From the NCBI GenBank assembly GCA_024138025.1, contig JAMXBD010000394.1:434001-498000 (forward strand): a stretch of DNA of 64,000 nt, read 5' to 3'. This document shows positions 35,605 to 48,660 of this stretch, one piece after another. The stretch comes from Combretum micranthum. Its lineage: Eukaryota > Streptophyta > Magnoliopsida > Myrtales > Combretaceae. The notes beneath the pieces were generated by a model. The model was not told the DNA's origin and searched no databases. It saw nothing but the letters and a program-made list of their open reading frames with translations. Made by a program: the position numbers and the translations under genes. Position 1 is the first letter of the stretch, and every line of letters starts with the position of its first letter.

Positions 35605-38600
35605 TGTAAACCCCCAAAAATTTTCATAATTCATAGAAAATAATCTAAAAGTTTAAAATTTAAATCCCAAAAATCAACTCAAGTTAAAACCAAATTCTAA
35701 ATCAAGACAAACACCAGAAACGAAACCCTAAAACGCAAACTAAGTTAAAACCTAATTCTAAATAAAGATCAAAAACGAGATTTCTTAATTTGAGAAATAG
35801 GGAACCCTCAAGAACAAAATGGAAAAATCCAACTATCGGTCGAAACAACATTCGTACATCAATCAAATCACCTAACCGTTTCCTAACACGCAAATGAAGA
35901 CAATATATCCAAGTAACGATCAACAACAAAATCTTAAAACCTCGATAAATTTCAGAATCAGAAATTTCAATTTTCGCCAGAAGACAAACTGAGTCAACTC
36001 ATAACCCTAAACTCGGTTAAACGATCCCGAGAACTAAAAACTATTAAATAATCACAAATAAAATAAGATAAAACATAGACGTTGAGCTAAAAATATAAAA
36101 CAATCAAAACTCGAAATTGTACGATCTTACGAACCTCGACGAAACCGGAAATCAAACCAGGACCCTAAGGTCAACGATGCCTATAACGAACCCTAGTGTT
36201 TAAGATCCGGTAATCCCGCATTTTCAAACCCTAGAAAACGAAATTAAGCCAATAGCTTAAAATAGTTCGTAATAATATAGGGTAACATAAAAATATCAGA
36301 TTCGCGAATTTCGAGTGTCCTTCGGACGTAAACGGGATCAGTGCTCGAAAAGCGTGTCCCGGAGCTTATATTCCGTTTATACCAATAGACTCGTAAAAAT
36401 ATAAGGATTCCAAAAATATCAGTTTTAGAATTTTTCGGTAACTAAAAATATCTAATATAACGGTTTTATTCGTATTTTACTTACTACCAGTAATTAATTT
36501 GTCTTCTACACTATTTAAAGTACATTAGTACACTATTTTGTACTATTCGCTTTCTCCACTTTATTTGTAATCACTCTTACAAATGACACAATTCACACTA
36601 TTCATATTTTCTTTCCCCATAAAAATTACTCATACCTTTCTTACAAAATATCACTTCTTCTTACACAAATTAATTGAAAATTGTACAAAAGGACCCCTAC
36701 ACTACCAAAACCCCTCTTTCTCTATTTTAATTTATTTTTCTTTATTTAATTACCTCTTAATTCCCTCCACAAAATTCTATAAATATCACCTCTCCTCCTT
36801 CATTTCTTCACACCTTTCTCAAAGTAGAATTTATGCAAAAATTCTCTCTAAACACTCTCTCCATACTCTTACAAGAACTCTCTTCTTGTAAGAAGAAAAC
36901 CTCTCCTACTAAAACTCTCTTATTTCCAAAAACCCATTTCTAAAACAAAAGCCTTCAAGAAAACAATTCTTTCTTCTTACCCATTTAGGTAATGAAGAAC
37001 TCATGTTTTATTATTCCTATGTCAAGTAACCTTATATGGTTTTGATGTTGTTTCTTAGGTTGAAAAACTAAAGAAAACCACATTAAGATAATGTTTGGTT
37101 CTTGTTCATGGAACTACTTTCATGCATATATATACTTTGTCATTTATTACTTGTTTATATTTTGATCTTTTGCTATAACTTGCTTATAAATATATATATA
37201 TGTATATTATATATTTAGAGCATATAAGCTCATTTGTTATTTATTTACTTTCAAGTTATGCAATTTATTTATTTCATGTTATTATTAAGACTAGTCTTTC
37301 TAGTCTTAGACTTGTCCATATCAAGTCAAAACAATCTTTTATTTATTTTTTTACGGGACTAGTCTATTCTTGGTCCCGGGATGCCTTGATGAAGCTAAGG
37401 CTCCAATACTTGACCGGGATATCTTGATGAAGCTAAGGTTCCCAATACTTGATATTTTATTTTCTTGCTTATTATTTGTTACTAGTATTTTCTTATGTTC
37501 TTATTATTTATATGCTCATGATACTTGCATCTACATAATGTTAATGTCTTAACTAATCTAAAAGTAGAATTTCATTTTATTAAAGGAACTCAAAACTAGA
37601 TTTTCTATTATGTGATTTGTCACAAAATAAAGAAGTTATTATCAACAACATAAGACTAAAGTAACACAAGTTTTCTCAAAGTTTTCTTAAATAACAAAGA
37701 TAGTTTACTAAGGAAACATAAGGAATAAATATTTTCTTTGAATAATGCGGTAACCTAAGTTTTAGTAAAATAGTTTACAAAAGCTTAAGATTTAAACTCT
37801 TTTAACTTCATAACAAAACTAAGGAAACAAACTAGTTTTCAAAGATAAGATGAATTTAATCCATAAAGTTAAAACCCATTTAGGAAAAACAATGATTTTC
37901 AAATTCTTAAAAGAGAAACTAATTTCAAAGAATATAAATAAGATTAGAAACAAATGATTTTATCAATAAAAACAATCCTTTTCAAAAGAAATGAAAGAAC
38001 AAGTTTTAGAAAGAAAAAGCTTATATTTTAGAAATGAACATAAGAAGACAAGACTCATTTTCTAAAATTATCATAAATACAAAATTATGAAAAAGGGTTT
38101 TTCATCAACTTAATATACTTTTCGATAAAATTGATCTTTTATCACTATGAGTGAAATTTATGAAAAACTAAGATTAAAAGAAGATTTAATTGTCCATGGA
38201 AAAAGAATGAAGAAAATAAAATAAGAATATACTCATTTATAACAACCTAGGAAAATATAAAGTTTCTTTAAATACTTGAAAAGAAATTTTCGAAGTTAAA
38301 GTTTAAATGAATTGTTTTATGAAATAAATTGTTGAGACACTACCATTAGGATTTTTGCATACAAAGTGAGCTTACCTATATATTCAAAAGTGTTTATCGA
38401 ATATATACTTATATTGTTACAAAAGGATTTTCTTTAAAAAAGTTGAGTTAGAAAATGGATTTTTGCAAAAGTTTAGAAAATTCGTTTTAAATCTGTACCT
38501 GACGTTTTCGGAACCCAAATGACCTTTTATGACAAAGATAACCTTAGAAATGGATAGATCTTTTCGAATAGGTAGAAAACGGTATATTATATGCGAAATT

Positions 38601-39914
38601 CCGAGTTAAAATGAGCAAGTTATGGCCATTTTAAGTTGGAATTTCCTCTTATACGATTTTACCGCGATTTTAAGAAAAGATTAGAATCTCCAAGAATAGA
38701 AATTTCATGAAAGACTTATCCCGGGTATTTCTTTTGTCTAGGTGACGAAAGATACGAGATTACCCTACCCGAGGATTACTACGACTAAGAAGATCGCAAA
38801 ATGGACGAGTGAGTTATTCCTCCTAAATTCGTTACCTTGCTTGTGCTTGTAAAGTAGTGGCATTAGTATACTAAGAAAAGATAAAAATGGATATATTTGG
38901 GGAATTCGGGATTATGTATATGTGATTCTATGTTTATGTGTGAAATAAGAATTAAGAATATCGCAACTTCGAACTGTTTGCTTAAATAATTTTGTTTACT
39001 TACTTGTATGCTGTTTATTGTTTGCTAAATTGATTGATCGCCCTAATAAACCTTAATAAGGTTTGGCTTAAGAAAACTAAAACGCTCACGCATAGCATCC
39101 ATCGAGTCACATCTTTTCGGAAGGCTGCTACTCCTACGCGTAGAGTTGGATTGGCTGTGATCGTGCGGTGCCACGGCCATGTTCCTTCCTGGAGAATCCA
39201 AATCGCTCGGGGAAAGCGACTCTAGGTTCGAGCCGAGCCAACCGAACGCTGTGGGTGAGGACCTGGGGACTAGCAGTAGAAGGTCGAGGACCTTCAACCC
39301 GATTCCCTAACCTTTGATACGGAGGGGTAAATCCGTTCTATATATGGTTTCCGGATAACTATATATATTTGCGTAATCATGTGATTGTTGCATTGCTTGC
39401 ATAGCATATGAGTGAAAATCTAAATAAACTTGTTTGAATATATGGTGCGAATGAAAAGGAATATCTCACTAAGCTAGTTGTAGCTTATACCCCTATAGAT
39501 TTTGATGAAACAGGTATACCCGTGGCTTAAATTGAGGATCATGACATTGAGGAAGTCATGGAAGGATGGTTAAGCTTCTATGAAGGAAATAGAATCATAA
39601 GATAAGTAATTTTGTAAGGTTCTTTATATATAATGACTTATATGATTAGTGATGTATATTTATTTGAAGATAATAGATGGACATGCCCCTAAGAATTGAA
39701 ATGCAATATGTTTATGTTTTATGATAAGTATTCTCTTTGCCTTGTTACTTATTTATTATCAATATAAATTGCGCTACTCCGATGTGTTCCCTTAGTTGTG
39801 ATGTACGCCTCATACATGATATGGAAGCCTTTGCGTGACTAAAGTAGTCATTCCTAGGCTTTAGTATTATGTACGGTGGACTGCCACGTTGAGGTACCCC
39901 TTCAGGGCGTGACA
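35605..39914 (+). mobile_element. solo LTR K, nested in J
   Basis: 4310 bp from TGTAAACCCCC to CAGGGCGTGACA, flanked by TATAT on both sides (35600-35604 and 39915-39919). TATA box at 36778, TTTAG/GTAA with GT at 36989, GACTAG hairpins near 37280-37380 followed by two copies of TTGATGAAGCTAAGG, palindromic block near 38610. Instead of a short tandem array it has a GC-richer cassette at 39110-39300. The short frames across the cassette are not convincing genes. Confidence 0.87.
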
Positions 39915-41042
39915 TATATAGTTATGTTAGAATTATAATAACATCAAGGTAATAATAATGACAACATTAATAACAGCATATATAAAAACAAAATAACAAG
40001 ATAATAATATAGAAATTCATATGCAATAACAAAACATGAATATGTGGTTGCTTTTACTACTTATATGAGTTTCAAAACAACACCATGGTCATGCTAAGTT
40101 ACATGACATAGGTAAACTAAATGGTTGGAAGAAGCTTTACCTAAAGTGTTTTGTAGTAGGAATAAAGTAAGGAATGTAGGTTTATGTGGTTGATGGTATG
40201 TAGTAGATGGTGTGTGTGTAGAGAAGGATTTTGTGTGTAATTAATGTAAGAGAGTTTTGGTAGTGAAGAATTTGTGGAGAGAATTTGAGAGAGTTTTATT
40301 ATGTAAAATGAAGGTGTAAAAGAAGTGGAGGAAGATAGGGTATTTATAGAATTTTTGGGGTGAAAATTAGATGTAATAAAATAAATTAGAAAAGGAAATA
40401 AATGAGAGAGAGAGGGAGACGAATGGCGCCGGTTCTAGGAGAGAAAATAGAGAGATTGAATTGATTTGTTTGTATTTTGTAAGAAAATAATTAATATGTA
40501 AGATATGATTAAATATGAGATGTATTGGAAAAGTAAAAAATAAGAAAATAGGTATATAGGTAGTAAGGAAAAGTAAAGATATGCGAACAATAATGAATAG
40601 TAGAGAAGTACAATGAATAGTAAATAAAACTAATAAGTTATTGATAGTAAAGAAAACACGTGTATAAAGACAATATCTATAGTTTTTAGTCGTCGAAAAA
40701 TTACGAAATTGATATTTTTAGATTTTTTATATTATTAAAAGTCTATCGATATAAATGGAATATTTTTACCGTCCGATGTTCTCGGGTACAGTTTTCGAAA
40801 AATGATACTGTTCAGATTCGAAAGATACTAGAAATCAATGTATCTGATATTTTTATACTTTCCTATATAATTACTAACCATTACAAGCCATTAACTTAAT
40901 TTCGTTGTCTAGAGTTTAAGAATACGAGATTGCCAGATCTAAACTCTAGGGTTTTGGCACAGTTTTGTTGACTAGGGTTTCCGGTTAACTTCCGGTTCTA
41001 AGGTTTGAACTTAGAAATCATCATAAAATCTAGGGGTTTACA
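39915..41042 (-). mobile_element. solo LTR J, 5' part (minus strand)
   Basis: Resumes LTR J after the TATAT duplication. Splice-donor-like site at 40139-40140 (minus), TATA complement at 40341-40348, the GGCGCC-containing block near 40424, and the start TGTAAACCCCTAG read backwards from 41042. ACATT follows (41043-41047), matching 32698-32702. Confidence 0.85.
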
Positions 41043-41554
41043 ACATTGACCCTATCACTTTGTATTCTCTTGTAATATAGTTGCACCTAAATCAAGATAA
41101 ACATAATTGAATATGCATGGGGATTGGGTATTCGTACAATGTTTGATGATTGTATTGTTTGATAAATCATTAAAATGAAAGTGATTGCACATTGCTTGTA
41201 ATAATTAGGTGGTTAATGTTGTTGATGAGTGTTTGTTAATTGACTTGTCACCTTAATAAATAGACTTAATACTATTTGATGATGTAATTAACTGAACATA
41301 CATTGCATGACAACATACTTACATAAGCATAGTGTTCACGTCACGTATTAATATTGTAATTCTATAGGGTTGTTGGCTTCAGGGGAACTAAGAAAACAGC
41401 AAAGGATGTCACCTATGTTGGAGGTAGCTTTAGGGATTAATACTTAAGGAGTCTTTGAGGTTTTAAGGCGAAGTGGTGGTTATGTTGATGATACATATAT
41501 ATATATAACAAACGAATTTCAAAAGAAACACTTCCACCCACCCCACCCCCCCCT

Positions 41555-41588
<34 letters not shown>

Positions 41589-42301
41589 TCCTTAGTTCTA
41601 TTAAAGGAGAAGTTTGAGGTTATGTCAGTCTTAGTTCTCAGTTTCTCCTAGGCGTAAATGACTTCAGTTAATCCTTCAACCTCCAAGAGAGGGAGTAAAT
41701 CTCCACTGGTTTGGATTCCCTTCATTCAAACTGTGCATGTCATTTGGTTGAGTGATGCATTGTGTATGTTTGTTAATATTAATTACTTGGCATTTGTTGT
41801 TGTGTGGTTTAGTCGTTGCTATTCACCGAGCTATGGTTGAGCTCACACCCCTATAGTTTTTGTGCAGAAATAGCTCAAGTTGGGAACGGGTTAAGATTGT
41901 ATGAAGAGAGAGAGCTTACTTTTAGTGATTCCTCTGAAGATATGAAAAGGAGCTTAAAATAAAATTCGTATGTTATGTATTTAAGCTAGAAATTTTTGTA
42001 ATGCATGTTATAATAGAGAATGTATTAGGTTTTTTGTATAATAGTTAAGGCTTTATAATATATATTTATCTATCCTATTTTATTGTTTGGTAGGAGATAC
42101 TGACTCTTTGCAGTTCTAGAGGATCGTGGGAATCTGTATTCCCTTAGCTATCAAAATTTTTTATGAAATTAAAAATTTTTTAGTAACCAATAAGTTGAGT
42201 TTTGCAATCTCTAACTTGCAAAACAGTTCTCATATCTTGGATGCATACTTGATATGATTACTTCATGTTGATCCTTCGAAGCACCCTTTTGGGGCATGAC
42301 A
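41043..42301 (+). repeat. 3' part of older LTR L
   Basis: Continues the sequence interrupted at 32702. A degenerate CACACCCCTATAG block near 41845 parallels TTAGCTTATACCCC of other LTRs, and the terminus TTTTGGGGCATGACA ends at 42301. The frame at 41658-41840 is chance. Confidence 0.6.
41556..41585. repeat. 30-nt poly-C run
   Basis: Thirty consecutive C, preceded by C-rich CCCACCCCACCCCC and followed by TCCTCC. On the minus strand this is a G-run able to form a quadruplex. The true length may be uncertain because such runs are hard to sequence. Confidence 0.9.
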
Positions 42302-42329
42302 ATAAAACTCTTGCAGCATTTGATGTTTA

Positions 42330-42600
42330 GTGCTTTTGGGGAGAAACTCCCTATAGAAAGCCTACTAAAATCTATCCTACGTAATCACTCCAGCTATAAA
42401 TCTCTTGGTGCTCAACCACTAATTATTTGCTCTCTCAGTCAACAAATAAAAAGGATACTCTACTTTCTTGCTTTTAAGAATATCCAAGGTCTTTTCCACC
42501 TCCTCCATCCATAGCTAAGCATCAAGTAGCCTCCCAAGCTTTGGCTCAAACTTATAAACCAAGTCCATAAACTTACTCAAGCTTAACACATCAATATGTT
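42330..42600 (-). pseudogene. antisense gag relic
   Basis: On the minus strand, a degenerate Retrotrans_gag segment: FEPKLGRLLDA, stop, then WMEEVEKTLDILKSKKVEYPF and a stretch like FYLTGEANNWW with a stop in place of the first W. This is the core of a gypsy gag of a different subfamily from those at 8188 and 48661. At least two stops, no start, no zinc knuckles nearby. Confidence 0.7.
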
Positions 42601-44640
42601 GATCACGCTTTTTCTATATGTGCTTTTTAAAACTCTTCTTAGTCTCTTTTTAATTTCTTTTAAACAAGCAGATATTTACCGGCCAATATACTGGGTGTAT
42701 GTGTAGTAATAAAATTAAGATAAATACAGGGTCGTATCCATAGGGACTGAAGACTAGCTCTCAATTGTATTAGTCTTAATTGTAGCAAGGCAAATAAAAA
42801 AGAAATATTTTTGGACTTTCAATATAAGACTAATCTATAAAGATATGAGATTTCCAATACCTTAATTGAATTAGATTAAGAGCCAACAGATTTGTAAATC
42901 AATTGAATGCATGCTATGACCAGAATAAGCTTGCAAATCTAAATTGCCAATGGATTCAGTTTTTCAATCAATCAAGTACTAGATAACAACTCCTTTTTCC
43001 AAAGAAATCAATTATCTTAAATTAACCAATCAATATTCTCTATTCCTAAGAAAGTGATTAATTGACTAATCTGTAAAAATTACTAAACCCTAATCGAATT
43101 CAAATCTATATGTTTATGTGATCTGTAATTCTGATTAGCTATTCACATAAATGATTAGGAAGGAATTTTCCAATTACGATCCTAATCTATCATGAATTCC
43201 AAAATCAATCCAAAATATGTCATCTATGATTTAACATCATCAACATGAATACAAGCAACAATTCAATCAAGAGATGATAGACATCAATCATATAATTTAT
43301 ATCAACAACTCAAAACCCTAAATAAGCACAATAGATTAAGTATTCGAGACCATCCATAATATGAATATAAGAAAAGAAAAAAATCACCTTGACAAGAAAA
43401 TCCTATTCTTGAATTCAAATTTAAATGATGTTTTCCACTTGATGTTGGTGCGGAATCCACAATCAAATTAAAAAGAAAAGTTTTATACTTTCTAAGCCCT
43501 AATCTATTTTATGAGCAATGGATTTAGATGTTCATTTCGTGCCCAGGGCTTCTTCTCTTCTCAAAAGATTCAATAAGATGAATTTATATAAGAAAAGTCA
43601 CGGGACACATAAGCCGGTGGCCTTTAATTAAAATTAGCTGACCTTCAATGAAAAATAAATTTTTGAGAGTGTAGATGGATGCATGCTAGCATCAAGGCTG
43701 GTGGCCTTGAATTCTCAGTAGCTGGCATACAATCTAGACAATAAAGGTTGGTTTGATTTGTTCTCTACATTGGCAGTGTTGAAGCTGGTGTTAAGAATTT
43801 TGAATCTGTGGACATGTAAGGCCAGCTTAAGGTCGGCGGTGTAAATCCACCAAAGTGCCGCGTACATTGAAAAATTGAAGGCTGGTTGGAATGTGTTCTT
43901 TGAAAGCTGGTAGCTTTGTGTGTATAATGGCCAGTGTATATTATTTAAGATGAAGCCTAGTTCCATTTTGATTCTACAGCAGGTGGCCTACTTTTCCAAA
44001 TGGCCAGCCTACATTGATTTTTTTCCTAAATTTGTAAAAATCTTCTCTAAATTGTTGTATTTCTTATATAAGTCCTTCAAGACTGAAAATATAAAATTAA
44101 GCACACTTAAGTACCATTTCCTTAGGATTTCTATAAATCTATAATAGTTAAGCATGATTTATTCAATGAAGAGTGAGTAAAATATGGTTTTATCACATAT
44201 CTAGCCCCATTGCTACCATTTCCATTCTATTTGTGGGTCTCCTACCTCTAAGCCTTATGCAAGTAGTGAATACCCTTCTAAGGGTATTCACTGCTTGCAT
44301 AAGTTGAGTAGCATCAACTAGTACCTATGGCCTACAAGTGGGGGCAATAGTGGTGGTAGGTCTCGAGATAACTAATTCAACGGTAGTCGGTTTATACGTG
44401 GTTGGTTCAACACGCAATTTACTACGTACCTCTCGTATGAAATCCAAATAGAGTCTTAGAAGTTAAGACAGAAGCCATCTCAAAGGATATACCAAATATC
44501 TATATCTGTTCAAGAATTAAATTCATATAAGGACTTAAACCAATAATCCACTTATATAACAAACTCATATAAGAACTTATATCAATTATTCACTCATCTC
44601 AAACTTTTATTATAACCCTATTTGATTTGACACTAATTTG
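42601..44640. other. gene-free old repeat debris
   Basis: No gene recognised. It contains a GGGTCGTATCCATAGGGACT phrase near 42730 that has the look of a dispersed repeat, an area at 43680-44000 with repeated GCTGG/GGCCAG words (loose tandem similarity), and the hairpin at 44254-44303. Confidence 0.4.
44254..44303. other. near-perfect 50-nt hairpin
   Basis: CTTATGCAAGTAGTGAATAC and CCTT, a 2-nt loop CT, then AAGGGTATTCACTGCTTGCA and TAAG: 24-bp arms with one mismatch. This could be a snap-back repeat, a MITE core or a small-RNA precursor. No promoter is evident. Confidence 0.75.
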
Positions 44641-45830
44641 AAACCCCACTATGGCTACAAAGATGCCCCGCCAAAATATGGACAATTCTCCTTTGTCTAT
44701 CAAAGAATTTCTTTTCTCTTTGTTTATGGTGTTTTATTACAAAAGCATCAACAAATAATTCATATAAAAATATTCATTTTCCAAGTAAACACATATTTAA
44801 AACAACATATTCCCCATGTTATTCAAAGATTATCCTAATCCATTCATCTAAGGCAATTATTAACTATTAAGCTCATTCTAGCTTAATCTTAGCCAAATTG
44901 ATTAGATTTAATCATTTGATTCATTTACTAAGTCAATTTGATTAAACTTAAACAATCTAATTCATTTTAGCTTAGTGAAGTTCATCTAATCAAGTTGAAC
45001 ATAGGTTTGTTAACTAAGTTCATTTTATAACTAACTTCTATATTTAATCCAATTATTTATTAAATCTATAAATCCACCTAAATCAGGTTTAATTACATCA
45101 ATTTGCCAATATAACACATTAACTACCATTTATCTATTTTATTTTAGCTTAACAAGATTCATTTCCTAAGCAAACATACATCTAACAAGCAAAAACAAGT
45201 TCTAAACTTTGTTTAGAAAATGTATAAGCGAAAAAGAAGTAAAATTTCGACCTTAATAATTTTTAAATTTGCAAAAACTTAAAACATGAAAGTTGTAGAT
45301 CTCTTTTTAATCTTTCCAAAGCAATTTGAATCACCTTAATCCAATATCGTATGAAAAGGTTATGATCAAATTACAAAAACATGTCAAGCTGTAGGGGAAC
45401 CTATCACACCCGTGATCTCACCTGTGATTTGAGAAAATCACATGATCAGAGCTTATCACTCCCCTAATCACGTTCATGATTTAAGAAAATCACATGATCA
45501 GAGCGTTTCACTCCCTTTTATCACGGCCATGATTGCTTCTCTGACAGTTGTTACGAATTTCTTTTGTTTTGAAAACTCATTTTTACACATTTTCATCAAA
45601 TTATACACCTCCTACATCAATTCTAACATCAAATAAATACCTATAACAACTTCTAATACTTCAAACTTCATCTAACTAGATCAAATAACATCAAACCATC
45701 TCAATTCACTATTCATCATATTCTTCCTCACACCCACCCCATCTCAAACATTAAACCAACATATTCATCAATTTCATCATAATTTCTACTTAAATCTAAC
45801 ATCAATTCATCATATACATGTAATAACAAT
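44641..45830 (-). repeat. inverted copy of LTR L sequence
   Basis: Reverse-complement similarity with 31690-32490: shared phrases include ATTGACTTAGTAAATGAATC/ATTGACTTAGTAATTAAATT and GCTAAAATGAATTAGATTG. Two tandem copies of a 60-bp unit containing AGAAAATCACATGATCAGAG lie at 45425-45510, where LTR L has the CGTGCTTCTC words. Resumes after the MITE at 46725. Confidence 0.65.
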
Positions 45831-46716
45831 CAATGGTTGTGAAACTCGCGAGTTTACTCGTACGTTTCTACGAGTTTACGAGTTGATGATGAGATTTTGA
45901 TTCAACTCACATACAAAATCGTTTTTTGAGTAAACTCGTAAGTAGAATCATAGAATTATAAGTAGAATCGGTAGTAGAATCGTAAGTAGAATCGTAAAGT
46001 TGTAATTTTATACTTTTTTTTCTATTTGAACTTTAAAAATGCATTCAATTTAATATATTTAAATTTAGGATTTTTTGGGTTAGTTCTTGATATTTGTCTT
46101 AATGTAACTTAATTTTAGTTTTTTTCATATTTTTTTCCTTTTATTTCCTTTTTTTGTATTTTTCAGAGAGTTATTTTCTTTTAGGTTATATACTCTGATA
46201 TATTTTGAACAATTTGAATGAAAATTAAACTAATATATATAGTGCTATATTTTTTTTCTTTTTTAACAATTTTCTATACATAATTTATTTGCCACAAATG
46301 CAATGACTTTTTATGCAAATATATAGTGAACATGAAAATGTTCATTACTGTACAAAACTAGCTACTCACACATGATAATTTAAATGATTTGCAATACATC
46401 TTAATAATTATAAATTATGAATCATCATTAAATAAAAATAATTATTTTAATTATAAAATTGCACTAAATATATTAATGACAGTATGTGAATTATGATTGG
46501 TAAAACTTAAATTTCAGTTGCACATAACTAATTTAATACTAAATTCTTTATTTTCACAATTTATTTAAAGTTTTATTAGTTTAGTAAGTACATCGATGGT
46601 TTTTGTAAGCAAATTTATATTAGTTATAGAATCTTACGATTCTACGTTTCGATTTATGTTCCGATTCTACGAACCCCTTAGCGATTCTAGGTAAAAACTC
46701 GAGTTTGATAACCATG
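45831..46716. mobile_element. hAT-like MITE, 886 bp
   Basis: Flanked by the 8-bp duplication ATAACAAT (45823-45830 and 46717-46724), the size typical of hAT elements. Ends CAATGGTTGTGAAACTCG and, reversed, CATGGTTATCAAACTCG. Subterminal repeats of GTAGAATC occur in one direction on the left (45940-46000) and inverted on the right (46635-46690), resembling transposase binding clusters. No transposase frame, so non-autonomous. Confidence 0.8.
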
Positions 46717-46724
46717 ATAACAAT

Positions 46725-47150
46725 AATGAAAACAAGAAAAAAAACAACACTTATCTTTTAGCAAAGCATGTACTTGATCTTCTTTTTCTTCTTCTTCTTC
46801 TTCTTCTGCTTCTTCTTCTTCTTCTAATTTGGTTTATCTTCTCTTATCTTCATATTCTGCTTGATTTCTCTCTTATTCCTTTTAAAATTGAGATTTAGAG
46901 AGATGAATTTAAGAGATTGAAAAGAGAAAAGGAGAGAAAGAAAGGATAGAGAAAGAGAGAAATGAAAATAATAAAGAGCAGGGAAGAATAATGAAAAAAA
47001 ATAAAGGGGAAGGATAAGTATAAAGGTATTTTCAAATTAGGATATTAGATTTAGAACTATCAGATCAATATCTAGTTCTAGAAATATTTAGGGAATGATT
47101 TCAGAACCATTAGGTTAAAAATTAAGAACTTAAAATAATAACTTAATTTA
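46725..47150 (-). repeat. continuation of inverted LTR sequence
   Basis: Contains a CTT/TTC microsatellite (46779-46825) and GA-rich sequence, parallel to the CT-rich opening of LTR L at 31005-31075. AT-rich, no gene. Confidence 0.45.
46779..46825 (+). repeat. (TTC)n microsatellite
   Basis: About fifteen TTC/CTT units with one GC interruption. Confidence 0.9.
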
Positions 47151-48077
47151 TGAATTTATTTTAGATAAAATGATATTTAATTTGAGTTCGGGTTTAAGAA
47201 CTGATATTTTGATACAAGCAAGTGAACTCAAATTTTACAAGGATTTAAGAATTGGAATTTAGGCTAAAGTTTAAGGGTTTAGGAATCTTCTAAACATTTT
47301 AATAACATGTTTAGGGGGTTTAGGAATTGAAATTTCAAATTTCAACATAATTAATTTCTAATCTAATTATGTCAACTTGTCTAATTATTTCCTATAATTC
47401 ATTTGACTTATTTAATCTTATCTAAACTCAATTTGTAATCTAGGTGAAGGTTTAAGTATTTCAATGGCAGTGTTGAGACGTCGTGCTTTAGAACAGAAGA
47501 TACTAAAATTTATTTTTACGTAAAATGAACAAAAGACATATAAAAATAAACGAATGCCAACATCTAGGTATCAATAAGAGTCGGCGTACAAGCATAATTT
47601 CCCTACGTAAAGTCTGTTTTACGCAAACAGATTAAATATATATATAAATAATAATAAACATGTATTATACATATAAACAAAAATAAATTTGTACTAAGTA
47701 AATAAATAAATACAAAATATTTAAAATAATAATAATAGGTTTAATATTTGAGAAATATTAAACCCTAAAAACTATAGGAAAGTCTTATTGTTATTAGCAA
47801 TGATAATTGTTAAATATTTGTTTTATATAGATAAATATATAAGAATGGAAATCTAAATAAGCTAAATTTATGAATAATACGATATCTATAGATGACAAAA
47901 TAATTATATAAAGTAGATTAAGAGAAACACGACAAAACTAAATAATAGGAAATAAATACTAGATATCATAATAGGTTAACTAAAGAATGATATAAGGATA
48001 ATGATAATAATAATAATGATAAAGTATCAAAATACTAAATACAAAATTCTACGACTACCTAATAAAAATATATATAT
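47151..48077. other. AT-rich stretch without genes
   Basis: Very A/T-rich, with ATA and AATAAT runs between 47640 and 48070. A short better-composed part near 47465-47620 (TCGTGCTTTAGAAC, GAGTCGGCGTAC) shows no long frame. Confidence 0.5.
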
Positions 48078-48203
48078 CACAGGTGTTACTTCTGTGGAGA
48101 TCCCGAGCATAAGATTGTGGACTGTCCAGGAAAGAAAACCCTAAAGTGCTTTATCTGCAAACAGCCGGGACACTTGGCGAGTAGATGCCCCCACAAGAAT
48201 TAA
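48078..48203 (+). pseudogene. gag C-terminal fragment with two zinc knuckles
   Basis: A 41-residue open frame ending in TAA. It holds CYFCGDPEHKIVDC and CFICKQPGHLASRC, both canonical CX2CX4HX4C nucleocapsid knuckles, then PHKN and stop. The preceding sequence is an AT repeat, so the capsid part is missing. It lies 457 bp before another gag; either a truncated neighbour element or a partial duplication of the same gag. Confidence 0.8.
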
Positions 48204-48660
48204 CAGTTGGACAGCTGCCCTTGTTTAGAAGAAGTCAGTCTCCTAGAAATATCAATAGATCTCTCGTGTTGAGCGTTAGGAGCAAATAACCTTTTGAGTG
48301 AAGAGAACAAAGATGTTTTGAAAATGTAAAACGATGTTGTGGATTATCATCTAGTTCATGAATTAATTCCAATGTATGTTTTGCATCCTTTCTTTGAACT
48401 TTTGTAATGAAAGATTTACATCTTCTCTTGATTTCATGTATTTCGTTTTGAATATTATGAAGTTTTTGTTATTGATTTTGATTTCAGTAGAATTTCAATA
48501 TTTCTTACATATGTTTTTATTTCCGCATTTTTGTGTTCTGTACTTCCGATAAGTTTCTTTAAGCTTCTTTTACCGCCTTAAGACGTAATAAAAGATTTAG
48601 AATTTTCACCTGAATTTAATAAAATATAGGAGATATACCCAACCACAATAAGAACCCGTC
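48204..48660 (+). other. spacer before the second gag
   Basis: T-rich non-coding sequence resembling the spacer at 7807-8187 in length and composition. There is no ORF1-like frame here. Confidence 0.45.

Noticed and set aside
39034..39297. Overlapping frames in the GC-rich cassette of LTR K
   Set aside because: Caused by higher GC with fewer stops; frames exist on both strands and the equivalent cassette at 57965-58140 does not keep them.
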